DNA of 27,152 bases from CAZECE01 sp964510525 (GCA_964510525.1 CAZECE010000008.1:1-27152); one strand, 5' to 3'; shown: positions 14,535 to 22,727, numbered from the stretch's first letter. The notes: generated by a model from the sequence alone, not told the origin. Translations and numbers: made by a program.

Positions 14535-16259
14535 GTGAAACAACTCTCGGGTGGCGATATGGTCATTCAATCCCTGATTGATGAAGGGGTTGAGTTGGTT
14601 TTTGGGTATCCTGGCGGCGCCGTTTTGCATATTTATGACGCCCTATTTAAACGAAAAGAAGAGATTCATCACGTTTTAGTCCGCCATGAACAAGCAGCGG
14701 CTCATATGGCAGATGGCTATGCTCGTGTCTGTGGTCGGCCAGGCGTCGTGTTTGCGACCTCAGGGCCTGGAGCCACCAATACCATTACTGGTATTGCAAC
14801 GGCTTACATGGATTCCATTCCCATGGTCATCATCACGGGCAACGTGGCCAGTGACATGATTGGGGACGATGCTTTCCAAGAAACAGACATGGTGGGGGTT
14901 TCGCGGCCCATTGTTAAGCACAGCTTTTTAGTCAAGCACCCCTCAGAAATTCCCGTCGCCATTAAAAAAGCGTTTTATTTAGCGACGTCAGGGCGACCCG
15001 GCCCTGTTGTGGTCGATATTCCGAAAGACATGACCGACCCCACTCAACAATTCGATTACGAATACCCTGAAAGTGTTGAGATGCGGTCTTATAAGCCGGT
15101 AGTAAAAGGCAATCACCGTCAAATTAGAAAAGCCATTGAGTTGATGGCTGAAGCCAAGCGTCCGGTGATCTATACCGGAGGTGGGGTTATTTTGGGTAAA
15201 GCCAGTGAGGCATTGCGTCAGTTTGTACATCAAACTGGGTTCCCGATCACCAGCACCCTGATGGGGTTGGGGGCTTACCCGTCGCCGGACCCTCAGTTCC
15301 TTGGCATGCTGGGCATGCACGGTACTTACGAAGCCAACATGGCGATGCACAATGCGGATTTGATTTTGGCGTTAGGCGCTCGCTTGGATGATCGAGTGAC
15401 CAATAACGTCGAAAAATTCTGCCCTCGTGCTCAAATTGTGCATGTGGATATTGATCCCACCAGCATCTCTAAAACGGTTCGTGCGGATGTTCCTGTGGTT
15501 GGGCCTATCAGTCAGGTGCTCTCAGAGTTTAACCAACTCATTGTCAATGGGGGCGGTCGTGAAAAGTGGCCAGAGATAAACGATTGGTGGTCGCAAATTG
15601 CGGAGTGGCGCTCTAGAGATTGTTTGGCGTTTGAAACCTCCTCTGAATTCATTAAACCGCAGGAAGTTATTCAAAAACTGTATGAGGTGACTGAAGGCGA
15701 GGCCATTGTTACCTCGGATGTAGGGCAGCATCAAATGTTTGCGGCTTTGTATTATCCTTTTAAGCGGCCAAATCAGTGGATCAACTCGGGCGGTTTGGGC
15801 ACTATGGGGTATGGCTTGCCTGCTGCTATGGGTGCTTTGTTTGCCAGCCCGCAATCAACCGTGGCGTGCGTCACGGGTGAAGGCAGTATTCAAATGAACA
15901 TCCAAGAGCTCTCGACTTGTTTGCAGTATGGATTGCCCGTCAAAATCATTAACGTGAATAATCAGGCGTTAGGTATGGTCCGTCAGTGGCAGGACATGCA
16001 ATACGACGGTCGCTATTCTTCCTCGACATACCAAGATTCATTGCCCGATTTTGTTAAATTGGCTGAGGCCTATGGGCACGTTGGGTTGCAAGTGAATCGC
16101 CGAGAAGACTTGGTGCCGACGCTCGAAAAAGCGTTTTCATATGAGAATCGTTTGGTCTTTGTGGACGTCAATGTGGATCCGAATGAGCACGTTTATCCGA
16201 TGCACATTCGTTTAGGCAGCATGGCGGATATGTGGCTCAACAAATTAGAAAGAACTTGA
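14535..16259 (+). CDS. ilvI: Acetolactate synthase large subunit
   Basis: This 574-residue catalytic subunit (same length as E. coli IlvI) uses thiamine diphosphate to condense pyruvate with pyruvate or 2-oxobutyrate, the first shared step of valine, leucine and isoleucine synthesis. The catalytic glutamate is Glu52 in VRHEQAAAHMADGYAR. FATSGPGATNTITGIATAY and the FAD-domain segment RLDDRVTNN follow. The metal/ThDP motif reads GEGSIQMN followed by NVNNQALGM. The C-terminus ends LGSMADMWLNKLERT as in IlvI. The start is GTG at 14535, with AGAGG about 10 nt upstream. ilvH follows after 48 nt. The upstream leader may provide attenuation. Confidence 0.96.
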   Translation: MKQLSGGDMVIQSLIDEGVELVFGYPGGAVLHIYDALFKRKEEIHHVLVRHEQAAAHMADGYARVCGRPGVVFATSGPGATNTITGIATAYMDSIPMVIITGNVASDMIGDDAFQETDMVGVSRPIVKHSFLVKHPSEIPVAIKKAFYLATSGRPGPVVVDIPKDMTDPTQQFDYEYPESVEMRSYKPVVKGNHRQIRKAIELMAEAKRPVIYTGGGVILGKASEALRQFVHQTGFPITSTLMGLGAYPSPDPQFLGMLGMHGTYEANMAMHNADLILALGARLDDRVTNNVEKFCPRAQIVHVDIDPTSISKTVRADVPVVGPISQVLSEFNQLIVNGGGREKWPEINDWWSQIAEWRSRDCLAFETSSEFIKPQEVIQKLYEVTEGEAIVTSDVGQHQMFAALYYPFKRPNQWINSGGLGTMGYGLPAAMGALFASPQSTVACVTGEGSIQMNIQELSTCLQYGLPVKIINVNNQALGMVRQWQDMQYDGRYSSSTYQDSLPDFVKLAEAYGHVGLQVNRREDLVPTLEKAFSYENRLVFVDVNVDPNEHVYPMHIRLGSMADMWLNKLERT

Positions 16260-16307
16260 TTAATAAAGCATGGCATTAAATGAAATGTGCTTTTAGAGAC
16301 TGAATAA

Positions 16308-16808
16308 ATGCGACGAATTATTTCACTTTTAATGGAAAACGAAGCGGGCGCGTTGTCTCGTGTTGTTGGTTTGTTTTCACAGCGTAATTATAATATTGAA
16401 ACCTTGACGGTGGCGCCAACCGAAGACCCAACGCTGTCTCGATTGACGATAACCACAACGGGCACAGATTCTGTGTTGGAGCAAATCAATAAGCAGCTAA
16501 ACAAGCTTGTGGAAGTAGTTAAAGTCATGGAATTAACAGAAGGGGCGCATGTTGAGCGCGAGCTGATGTTAATTAAAGTTCGTGCCGTTGAGTCGGATCA
16601 GCGTGCTGAAGTAGAACGTATTGCCGATATTTTTCGCGGTCAGGTTGTTGATGTGGCGGCTGAGAGTTTTGTCGTTCAATTGGTGGGTGCCTCTGATAAA
16701 TTAGATGCCTTTGTTGAGGCTTTTGCCGCATCAAGTGTATTAGAAGTAGTGAGAAGCGGTGTGTCTGGTGTGGCGCGTGGTAATCGCGTATTAAGTGTTA
16801 ACACCTGA
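16308..16808 (+). CDS. ilvH: Acetolactate synthase small (regulatory) subunit
   Basis: The 166-residue small subunit binds and activates the large subunit and carries valine feedback inhibition. An ACT domain fills the N-terminal half: RRIISLLMENEAGALSRVVGLFSQRNYNIETLTV, with the glycine-containing NEAGALSRV loop that forms the effector site. The C-terminal domain begins near ELMLIKVRAVESDQRAEVERIADIFRG. The length matches E. coli IlvH (163). The ribosome binding site is weak (TTAGAGAC about 9 nt before ATG). It lies between ilvI and ilvC in one orientation and is probably co-transcribed with them. Confidence 0.96.
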   Translation: MRRIISLLMENEAGALSRVVGLFSQRNYNIETLTVAPTEDPTLSRLTITTTGTDSVLEQINKQLNKLVEVVKVMELTEGAHVERELMLIKVRAVESDQRAEVERIADIFRGQVVDVAAESFVVQLVGASDKLDAFVEAFAASSVLEVVRSGVSGVARGNRVLSVNT

Positions 16809-16872
16809 ATCAACGCCCATGATAAATGCCCATGAATCAAATTAATAAATTTAACATAAGAGGATGAAGTCT

Positions 16873-17889
16873 ATGCAAGCGTTATACGATCAAGATTGTG
16901 ATCTGTCGATTATCAAGAGCATGAAAGTAGCCATTGTTGGCTACGGCTCGCAAGGCCATGCTCATGCCAATAACTTGAAAGATTCCGGTGTCGATGTGAT
17001 TGTGGGCCTGCGACCAGGGTCAAGCTCAGCTAAAAAAGCGCAAGATGCCGGTTTGGCCATTGCTGACATTCCTGAAGCCGTTAAACAAGCAGACTTGGTG
17101 ATGATACTTGCGCCTGACGAAGTTCAGGCCGCTTTGTATCGTGATCAAATTGAACCAAATTTAAAGCAGGGCGCTGCGATTGCCTTTGCGCACGGTTTCA
17201 ACGTGCATTACCAACAAATTGAGCCCAGTGCCGATAAAGACGTCATCATGATCGCGCCAAAAGGTCCGGGTCATACCGTGCGATCTACCTATTTGGAAGG
17301 CGGCGGTGTGCCGACTTTGATTGCAATTGCGCAAGATGCGACGGGTAAAGCCAAGCAAATAGCGTTATCGTACGCCAGTGCTAATGGGGGTGGTCGTGCT
17401 GGAATTTTAGAAACGAATTTCCGGGAAGAAACCGAAACGGATTTATTCGGTGAGCAAGCGGTATTGTGCGGTGGTGCTGCAGCATTGGTGCAAGCGGGTT
17501 TTGAAACCCTGACTGAAGCCGGTTATGCGCCCGAAATGGCGTATTTTGAGTGCTTGCATGAGCTGAAGTTGATTGTGGATTTGATGTACCAAGGTGGCAT
17601 CAGTGATATGCGTTATTCGATTTCCAACACAGCGGAATATGGGGATTTAACCCGTGGACCTCGAGTGATTACCGATCAAACCAAAGCCGAAATGAAAAAG
17701 ATTCTCACTGAAATTCAAAATGGTGAATTTGCGCGTGAATTTATTTTGGAAAACCAAGCGGGCGCGGCAACATTAAAAGCCAAGCGTCGAATTGGTCAAG
17801 AACATCCAATCGAAGCCGTCGGTTCTAAGCTGCGTGGCATGATGTCTTGGATCCAAAAGAATAAAATCGTCGACAAGACAAAGAACTAG
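16873..17889 (+). CDS. ilvC: Ketol-acid reductoisomerase IlvC
   Basis: IlvC rearranges and reduces acetolactate or acetohydroxybutyrate with NADPH and Mg2+, the second step of branched-chain synthesis. It is 338 residues, the short class I form also found in Pseudomonas. The NADPH site is AIVGYGSQGHAHANNLKDSG (Gly23, Gly25, Gly28). APKGPGHTVR, ETDLFGEQ and ECLHELKLIVDLMYQGG carry the metal and substrate ligands. An ATG at 16864 is in frame, but AAGAGG abuts it; the ATG at 16873 has that site 9 nt upstream and gives MQALYDQDCDLSII, which aligns with the Pseudomonas N-terminus. Confidence 0.97.
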   Translation: MQALYDQDCDLSIIKSMKVAIVGYGSQGHAHANNLKDSGVDVIVGLRPGSSSAKKAQDAGLAIADIPEAVKQADLVMILAPDEVQAALYRDQIEPNLKQGAAIAFAHGFNVHYQQIEPSADKDVIMIAPKGPGHTVRSTYLEGGGVPTLIAIAQDATGKAKQIALSYASANGGGRAGILETNFREETETDLFGEQAVLCGGAAALVQAGFETLTEAGYAPEMAYFECLHELKLIVDLMYQGGISDMRYSISNTAEYGDLTRGPRVITDQTKAEMKKILTEIQNGEFAREFILENQAGAATLKAKRRIGQEHPIEAVGSKLRGMMSWIQKNKIVDKTKN

Positions 17890-17915
17890 TCACATTTGAA
17901 ATGATGGGGTGATGG

Positions 17916-18743
17916 ATGGGATTGGATCCAAGGAATGAGGATCTTTCTGGTAAAAGCTTATTAGACGATGAGGGTTCCACGGCCGGCTTAACATTTGAAG
18001 TCGTGGAGCCTGATTCTGATGCAGCCGCTTCTAATGGCCAACGTCAACAAGGGCGTGGCATATATCTGTTACCCAACTTATTCACCACAGCGGCATTATT
18101 CTGTGGGTTTTACACCATAGTCGCGTCGTTTAGTGGTTCTTTCGAAAAAGCCGCCATCGCGCTTTTTGCCGCGACTATGCTGGACGGTATGGACGGCCGC
18201 GTGGCTCGCCTTACCAATACCCAAAGTGCCTTCGGTGCGCAATACGACAGTATGTCGGACTTAGTTGCTTTTGGCGTTGCGCCGGCGATGATGGTGTTTT
18301 CGTGGTCTTTGTCTAGTTTAGGCAAAGTTGGTTGGATGGTGTGTTTTTTCTGGGTGGCCTGTGCCGCGTTACGTTTAGCACGTTTTAACGTGCAAGTGGA
18401 TGAGTCACCCAAAACAGACTTTACCGGCTTGCCAAGTCCGCCGGCTGCGGCAGTGGTGGCGTATTATGTCTGGGTGGGGGTGGACAGTGGTTTGGATGGC
18501 CAATCCTGGGCGTTTTTTTCAGCACTGGTGACTTTTATTACCGGTGCCCTCATGGTCAGTAACTTACGCTACCCGAGTTTTAAAGAAATCGATTTTATGG
18601 GCCGCGTGCCTTTTGTGTCTATTTTGGCGGTAGTGATGCTATTTGCGGTCATCTTTATTGATCCGCCTCGAGTGTTGCTGATGATTGCCGGTGGGTACAC
18701 TCTGTTGGGCCTGTTCTTGGCATTGAGGCGTAAGTTTGTTTGA
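17916..18743 (+). CDS. pssA: Phosphatidylserine synthase PssA (CDP-alcohol type)
   Basis: This integral inner-membrane enzyme transfers the phosphatidyl group from CDP-diacylglycerol to serine, the route to phosphatidylethanolamine. The 275 residues start with about 45 soluble residues, then several hydrophobic helices (LLPNLFTTAALFCGFYTIVA; VSILAVVMLFAVIFI). The CDP-alcohol phosphotransferase motif is complete: Asp93-Gly94, Ala97-Arg98, Gly107, Asp111 and Asp115 at the D-G-x2-A-R-x8-G-x3-D-x3-D spacing. The ATG has GGGGTG about 7 nt upstream and lies 26 nt after ilvC. ilvC-pssA adjacency is also found in Pseudomonas. Confidence 0.95.
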   Translation: MGLDPRNEDLSGKSLLDDEGSTAGLTFEVVEPDSDAAASNGQRQQGRGIYLLPNLFTTAALFCGFYTIVASFSGSFEKAAIALFAATMLDGMDGRVARLTNTQSAFGAQYDSMSDLVAFGVAPAMMVFSWSLSSLGKVGWMVCFFWVACAALRLARFNVQVDESPKTDFTGLPSPPAAAVVAYYVWVGVDSGLDGQSWAFFSALVTFITGALMVSNLRYPSFKEIDFMGRVPFVSILAVVMLFAVIFIDPPRVLLMIAGGYTLLGLFLALRRKFV

Positions 18744-18758
18744 TCTTGATCTTTTGGG

Positions 18759-18787
18759 TTGATCGAAATGCCACCACATCCTATACT
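18759..18787 (+). promoter_or_regulatory. Promoter of the toxin-antitoxin pair
   Basis: TTGATC at 18759-18764 and TATACT at 18782-18787 lie exactly 17 nt apart. Transcription should start near 18794, about 28 nt before the antitoxin GTG. The -10 element lies within the left arm of a large palindrome. Confidence 0.7.
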
Positions 18788-18818
18788 TAGCTAAATTAGC
18801 TAAGTATAGGATGTGGTG
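18772..18818. promoter_or_regulatory. 47-bp perfect palindrome, likely autoregulatory operator
   Basis: Two 23-bp arms (18772-18794 and 18796-18818) are exact inverted copies around a single central A at 18795. The left arm begins CACCACATCCTATACTTAG. It covers the antitoxin promoter's spacer, -10 and start point, and the right arm reaches the antitoxin's possible start codons. No U-tract follows, so an operator for the antitoxin fits better than a pssA terminator. Confidence 0.75.
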
Positions 18819-18821
18819 ATA

Positions 18822-19064
18822 GTGACGATTCAGGTGAACATGCACGAGGCAAAAACACAGCTTTCCCAGTTGGCTGAAAGGGCGTGGGCAGGAGAGCGAG
18901 TGGTGATTGCCAAAGCGGGGGAGCCTTATTTGGTTCTTATTCCCCATAAAGAAGCTCGAAAACCTCGCAAACCAGGTCGTTTAAAGGGAAAAATTTCTTT
19001 GAATGAAGGTTTCTTAACAACGCCTCAAGACGTTATGGATGCTTTCGAAGGCAACGATCATTGA
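18822..19064 (+). CDS. Phd/YefM-family antitoxin
   Basis: An 80-residue protein starting VTIQVNMHEAKTQLSQLAER, with the Phd/YefM N-terminal DNA-binding motif and the VVIAKAGEPYLVLIPH strand. The C-terminal part (KPRKPGRLKGKISLNEGFLTTPQDVMDAFEG) is the usual flexible toxin-binding region. Antitoxins of this type neutralise the toxin and repress their own promoter, and the palindrome upstream is the obvious site. GTG at 18822 is preferred because it gives the usual length before the HEAK motif and has AGGA about 10 nt upstream; GTGs at 18813 and 18816 lie within the palindrome. The stop overlaps the toxin start by 4 nt, so translation is coupled. Confidence 0.88.
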   Translation: MTIQVNMHEAKTQLSQLAERAWAGERVVIAKAGEPYLVLIPHKEARKPRKPGRLKGKISLNEGFLTTPQDVMDAFEGNDH

Positions 19065-19441
19065 AACGATTGTTGCTGGATACACATATTCTGCTCTGGT
19101 GGTTGGTTGAAGATAGCCGTTTAAACCCAGGTTATCTGTCTGAGATTGCTAAGCCTGAAAACGATGTTTTTGTCAGTGCCGCTTCAATCTGGGAAATAAC
19201 GATCAAGCAAAAGAAAGGTTTATTGCAAGTACCGGCTGACTTGCTTGAGGTTGTTGAAGAAGAAGGGTTTGAGGCACTTTCAATAACGTTTGCGCACAGC
19301 GAACTGGCGGGGAACCTGACTGAATTCCATAAAGACCCTTTCGATAGAATGCTGATTGCTCAGGCTCAAATTGAGCAGATGATTTTGGTGACGGACGATA
19401 GCCAGATTCAACAGTACGAGGTTTCCATTTTAAAGTTTTAG
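19061..19441 (+). CDS. vapC: PIN-domain toxin (VapC-type RNase)
   Basis: This 126-residue PIN-domain protein is the toxin of the pair and is probably an Mg2+-dependent RNase that inhibits growth when the antitoxin is lost. The acidic residues of the PIN site are present: Asp7 in LLLDTHILLWWL, Glu45 in AASIWEITIKQ, Asp92/Asp95 in HKDPFDRMLIAQA and Asp112/Asp113 in LVTDDSQI. It starts at TTG, overlapping the antitoxin TGA (TTGA), which ties its synthesis to the antitoxin's. The RNA target is unknown. The reading frame is intact, so the module may be active. It converges with the next gene, leaving 5 nt between stops. Confidence 0.9.
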   Translation: MKRLLLDTHILLWWLVEDSRLNPGYLSEIAKPENDVFVSAASIWEITIKQKKGLLQVPADLLEVVEEEGFEALSITFAHSELAGNLTEFHKDPFDRMLIAQAQIEQMILVTDDSQIQQYEVSILKF

Positions 19442-19446
19442 GCAAT

Positions 19447-21027
19447 TCAATCAACCAACACGGTTCTTTCCATCGCCCAGCTTCTTAACTCTGCCACTTC
19501 TTCTGCTCGAACAACTGAAAGAGGTTGTGTGGCTTTGAGGCTTTCTAAAACATGCGTCATGCTTAAATCTTGTTGATCCGCATGGGCTTGATATTGGGCG
19601 CAAATGATAGCTTGTTCGATTTCGGCGCCTGAAAAACCGTCTGAGGCGTTTGCCAGCGTGGATAAATCAAATTGGTGAATGTCATGTTCCCGCTTTTTTA
19701 GGTGCATTAAAAAAATAACATTTCGAACTTCGGAGTTGGGTAAATCAACGAAAAAGATTTCATCCATTCGGCCTTTGCGCATTAATTCGGGCGGCAAGGA
19801 CGCGATGGCATTGGCCGTGGCCACAATAAAAACGCGGCTTTTGTTTTCCGCCATCCAGGTCAGTAAAGTGCTGAGAATGCGGCCGCTGGTGCCGGTTTCA
19901 TCGCCTTTGTTTTGCAACCCTTTTTCGATTTCATCAATCCAGAGAATGCAAGGTGCTAGGTTTTCGGCACTGGCGAGGGCTTCACGGATGTTTTTCTCAG
20001 TCTCGCCGATGTATTTATTATACAAGCCACCAAAATCGATTTTTAACAGAGGTACGGACCAAGATCCCGCTACAGCTTTGGCGGCCAGACTTTTGCCACA
20101 GCCTTGTACGCCAAGCAGTAACATACCTTTGGGAATGTCATGATGGATGGTTTCATCGATAAAAAAAGGTTTGCGTACAGCTAGCCATTGCTTAAGCTTT
20201 TTAAAGCCACCGACGGTGTCCATAGATACGGTGTCATAGCAATAACTTAAAGCGCCAGTTTGGCTCAGCATATTAAATTTGGCTTCCATAATGGTGGAAA
20301 CGTCACTGTGTGTGATTGCCCCGTCATCATAAATTGCGCCACGAATAAAGCGTTTGGCATCACTTTCGGTGAGACCTACGAGGTTGTTGGTCAGTAATTC
20401 AAGCGCTTTGGGGTTGGCGGAAACTTTTTGCTTGTTTTTGAGTTGCCAAATTTTGGCCTCATCTCGCACCATGTTCTTCAGCTGCTCTTTGCTAGGCAGC
20501 GTGAGCGTAAAGTGACAGCAGAGGCGTTGAATTTCTTTGGGGAGTTCTATGGCGTGACTGATTAACACGAGTTGTACGCCGTTAATTGAAAAGTCATGCG
20601 CAATTTCTTTAAGCAGCCGAATAATCTTGGCATCTTCCAAATAAGTGTGAAAGTCCAATAACAATAAAATGCTGTCTTTTAAGGTGCGCTTAACCTTGGA
20701 GAGCATGTGTTCGGGGTCTTGTGTCTTGTCGTTTATTCCATCTTGAGAGTGCGGTTGTTGTTGGTCGGTATAATCCGTTTCTGGATAATCGATCCCTTCG
20801 ATTTTGAGTTCGGGTGTTTTTGAGTTTGGAGCGCTAGTTTCAAATGAGTCAACTTGAAGCCCTTCAACTGTGTTCCAAAGCATCAGTTGCTTGTTGCTGT
20901 CTGATGTTAGAGTTCTAAAGAGAGAAATAACACGAGGTTCGTCGTGGGTTTCGATCACGATGATCGGAAAGTGAGATTTTAATAGGAGTGAAAGGCTATG
21001 TTTATCGTCGGGAGTAGGTGATGTCAT
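19447..21027 (-). CDS. Ycf46-like AAA-family ATPase
   Basis: A 526-residue AAA ATPase resembling the Ycf46 family of cyanobacteria and plastids. The N-terminal part (LLLKSHFPIIVIETHDEPRVISLF; LLLLDFHTYLEDAKIIRLLK; LVLISHAIELP) looks like the degenerate first ATPase-like domain, interrupted by a Gln/Asp/Pro-rich linker at about 65-108. The active AAA module covers about 270-480: Walker A GVQGCGKS (306-313), Walker B ILWIDE (361-366), sensor VATAN (402-406) and Arg417/Arg420 in LMRKGRMDEIF as candidate arginine fingers. The family's role is not settled. No proteolytic or nuclease domain is attached. No clear ribosome binding site precedes the ATG. It diverges from the DUF4143 gene across about 200 nt. 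Confidence 0.85.
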   Translation of the reverse strand: MTSPTPDDKHSLSLLLKSHFPIIVIETHDEPRVISLFRTLTSDSNKQLMLWNTVEGLQVDSFETSAPNSKTPELKIEGIDYPETDYTDQQQPHSQDGINDKTQDPEHMLSKVKRTLKDSILLLLDFHTYLEDAKIIRLLKEIAHDFSINGVQLVLISHAIELPKEIQRLCCHFTLTLPSKEQLKNMVRDEAKIWQLKNKQKVSANPKALELLTNNLVGLTESDAKRFIRGAIYDDGAITHSDVSTIMEAKFNMLSQTGALSYCYDTVSMDTVGGFKKLKQWLAVRKPFFIDETIHHDIPKGMLLLGVQGCGKSLAAKAVAGSWSVPLLKIDFGGLYNKYIGETEKNIREALASAENLAPCILWIDEIEKGLQNKGDETGTSGRILSTLLTWMAENKSRVFIVATANAIASLPPELMRKGRMDEIFFVDLPNSEVRNVIFLMHLKKREHDIHQFDLSTLANASDGFSGAEIEQAIICAQYQAHADQQDLSMTHVLESLKATQPLSVVRAEEVAELRSWAMERTVLVD

Positions 21028-21113
21028 TTTGAGGCTTTTGTTTAAAGGTGGGGCGTTAGAGGTGATTATAGTGGATTCTCTGAGGGGCTTCGCTATTGAA
21101 TGTATTATTCATA

Positions 21114-21156
21114 ACGTTATGTAATCCTACAATCAGGTTGCAGGATTACATAACGT
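21114..21156. repeat. 15-bp inverted repeat followed by a T run
   Basis: ACGTTATGTAATCCT (21114-21128) is repeated inverted at 21142-21156 around 13 nt; three further pairs (CAA/TTG) can form inside after one mismatch. Seven T follow at 21161-21167. No plus-strand gene precedes it, so a terminator role is unexplained; an operator or a small mobile-element relic is possible. Confidence 0.75.
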
Positions 21157-21180
21157 CCTGTTTTTTTGCTCTATATTGAG

Positions 21181-21210
21181 TAAAATTACTCAGTCTATTG
21201 AGTAATTTTA
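21181..21210. promoter_or_regulatory. 12-bp inverted repeat, operator-like
   Basis: TAAAATTACTCA (21181-21192) and TGAGTAATTTTA (21199-21210) form exact 12-bp arms around 6 nt. A further TTGAGTAA just upstream (21176-21183) gives a third half-site. It ends 15 nt before the ATG at 21226, where a repressor would block expression. Confidence 0.65.
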
Positions 21211-21225
21211 AAATATGAGCTGATT

Positions 21226-22416
21226 ATGGAAATAAAACGCAATGTTTTCAATGAATTAAGTGAAAGATTGAAAGCAAAAACAAAGCGTATTCAGGTGTTG
21301 TTGGGGCCTAGGCAGGTGGGTAAAACGACCGGTATTCGGCAGGTTTGTCGTGAATACGATGGTGAATTTCACTATGTCTCTGCGGATGCGCCTCACTTAA
21401 AATCAGTCTCCTGGATTGCTGAGCAGTGGGAAATTGCTCGATTCAAGGCTCAAAAAAGCGGTCAATTTTTGTTGGTGATCGATGAAATCCAAAAAATTGC
21501 GCAATGGTCTGAGGTAGTGAAGTCCCTTTATGATGCGGATCAGTTTGCCGGCCATCCATTTCAGGTTGTCCTGCTGGGATCGGCGCAATCTATTTTGGCG
21601 GGCGGTGTGCATGAAAGTTTGGCAGGACGTTGTGAAATTCTGCCCGTCACACACTGGAGTTTCAGCGAAATACATGAATTGCATGGTTGCACATTGGATG
21701 AATACATCTTTTATGGTGGTTATCCTGGGAGTTACGAATATGCAGGAGATCTTGAGCGCTGGCGATCCTATTTATTGGATTCCATTATTGAAGCCACCTT
21801 ATCAAAAGATGTGTTGCTCGTTGAGCGCATTCAAAAACCGGCGTTGCTTAGGCGTTTGTTTGAGCTAGGTTGCCAATATTCTGGAAAAATATTGTCGTAT
21901 CAAAAGCTCTTAGGTCAGCTACAAGATGCGGGTAACACCACAACGCTTGCTCATTACTTGCAGCTGCTAAACAGCGTTGCTTTGTTGACGGGCCTAGAAA
22001 AATACGCAGGTGATCAAGCCAGAAGGCGGGCCTCCAGCCCTAAGTTCTGTGTTTACAATACGGCGTACCTAACCGCTTTTCATAGTGCGTCACTTGAATA
22101 CCTACGTCAAGCGCCTGCTGAGTGGGGGCATTGGGTAGAATCGGCTGTGGGGGCCCACTTGTTGAATCAATCTATTCAGCATCGATTTAACGTTTATTAT
22201 TGGCGGGAAGGGGCAGATGAAGTTGATTTTATATTGGTGAAACACAATAAGGTGGTTGCGATCGAAGTTAAATCCAGTCAATACGCCGGCCCTCATCGAG
22301 GGCTGGATAAGCTCCAGAAACATTTTCAAATAGATAAAATGTTAGTTGTTGGGGGCGATGGTTTGTCGGTTGAAGAATTTTTGTTGAAGGGGTTAGATTC
22401 AGTTTGGGCAACATAG
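21226..22416 (+). CDS. AAA ATPase with DUF4143 domain
   Basis: A 396-residue protein of the common AAA_14-DUF4143 family. The ATPase part shows Walker A GPRQVGKTT (27-35), Walker B LLVIDEIQ (82-89) and the LLGSAQSIL sensor strand near 116. DUF4143 follows from about residue 175. Near the C-terminus, WREGADEVDFILVKHNKVVA and IEVKSSQ give the D-x(n)-ExK layout of a PD-(D/E)XK nuclease fold (Asp334, Glu347, Lys349), with Glu305 in WVESAVGAHLL as a further acidic residue. The family is widespread, often in accessory DNA, and its function is unclear. The ribosome binding site is weak (GAG about 11 nt before the ATG). Its 3' end overlaps a doubtful minus-strand ORF. Confidence 0.9.
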   Translation: MEIKRNVFNELSERLKAKTKRIQVLLGPRQVGKTTGIRQVCREYDGEFHYVSADAPHLKSVSWIAEQWEIARFKAQKSGQFLLVIDEIQKIAQWSEVVKSLYDADQFAGHPFQVVLLGSAQSILAGGVHESLAGRCEILPVTHWSFSEIHELHGCTLDEYIFYGGYPGSYEYAGDLERWRSYLLDSIIEATLSKDVLLVERIQKPALLRRLFELGCQYSGKILSYQKLLGQLQDAGNTTTLAHYLQLLNSVALLTGLEKYAGDQARRRASSPKFCVYNTAYLTAFHSASLEYLRQAPAEWGHWVESAVGAHLLNQSIQHRFNVYYWREGADEVDFILVKHNKVVAIEVKSSQYAGPHRGLDKLQKHFQIDKMLVVGGDGLSVEEFLLKGLDSVWAT

Positions 22417-22727
22417 CTTCCAACAAGCGAGTTATGGGGTTGTAAAATTTTTAAGTTCTTTAAGCCTCGTATCCGCGTATATATAAGTTTCCATTGCTTC
22501 TTGCCATATTTCTCGGTTAAAGAGATTACTTCACTGATGATTAAAAGAATTGGTTGGGAGGCTTTAGGCTTACGTATGTCTTCTGTTGGTTGTGCTGTTA
22601 GTTGACGGGTATTTGCCTCTACAGATGAATGCTGAGACTGATCACTTTCCACAGTGGGATTGGCTGTTTGGCTCGATCCGAATGAAGATGGTGAACTGGT
22701 AGGTACTGGCATTAACTTTAATCTCAT
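22326..22727 (-). CDS. Doubtful hypothetical protein
   Basis: No family was recognised. The ORF from ATG 22727 encodes 133 residues. The first 50 are Ser/Thr/Gln-rich and look disordered. A more protein-like stretch follows: KASQPILLIISEVISLTEKY and KQWKLIYTRIRGLKNLKI, probably two helices. The last 30 or so residues are read antisense to the end of the DUF4143 gene and look arbitrary. A TTG at 22784 could extend it. No ribosome binding site is visible. It may be a small gene whose original end was lost when the neighbouring cassette arrived, or a spurious frame. Confidence 0.25.
   Translation of the reverse strand: MRLKLMPVPTSSPSSFGSSQTANPTVESDQSQHSSVEANTRQLTAQPTEDIRKPKASQPILLIISEVISLTEKYGKKQWKLIYTRIRGLKNLKILQPHNSLVGSYVAQTESNPFNKNSSTDKPSPPTTNILSI

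Noticed and set aside
15880..15900. IlvI has GEG instead of the usual GDG at the start of the thiamine diphosphate motif.
   Set aside because: The same GEGSIQM form is, to my knowledge, common in IlvI of pseudomonads and betaproteobacteria, so it is a lineage trait and not a defect.
16864..16872. Upstream in-frame ATG for ilvC.
   Set aside because: The Shine-Dalgarno sequence abuts it, while the ATG at 16873 is properly spaced and gives the conserved N-terminus.
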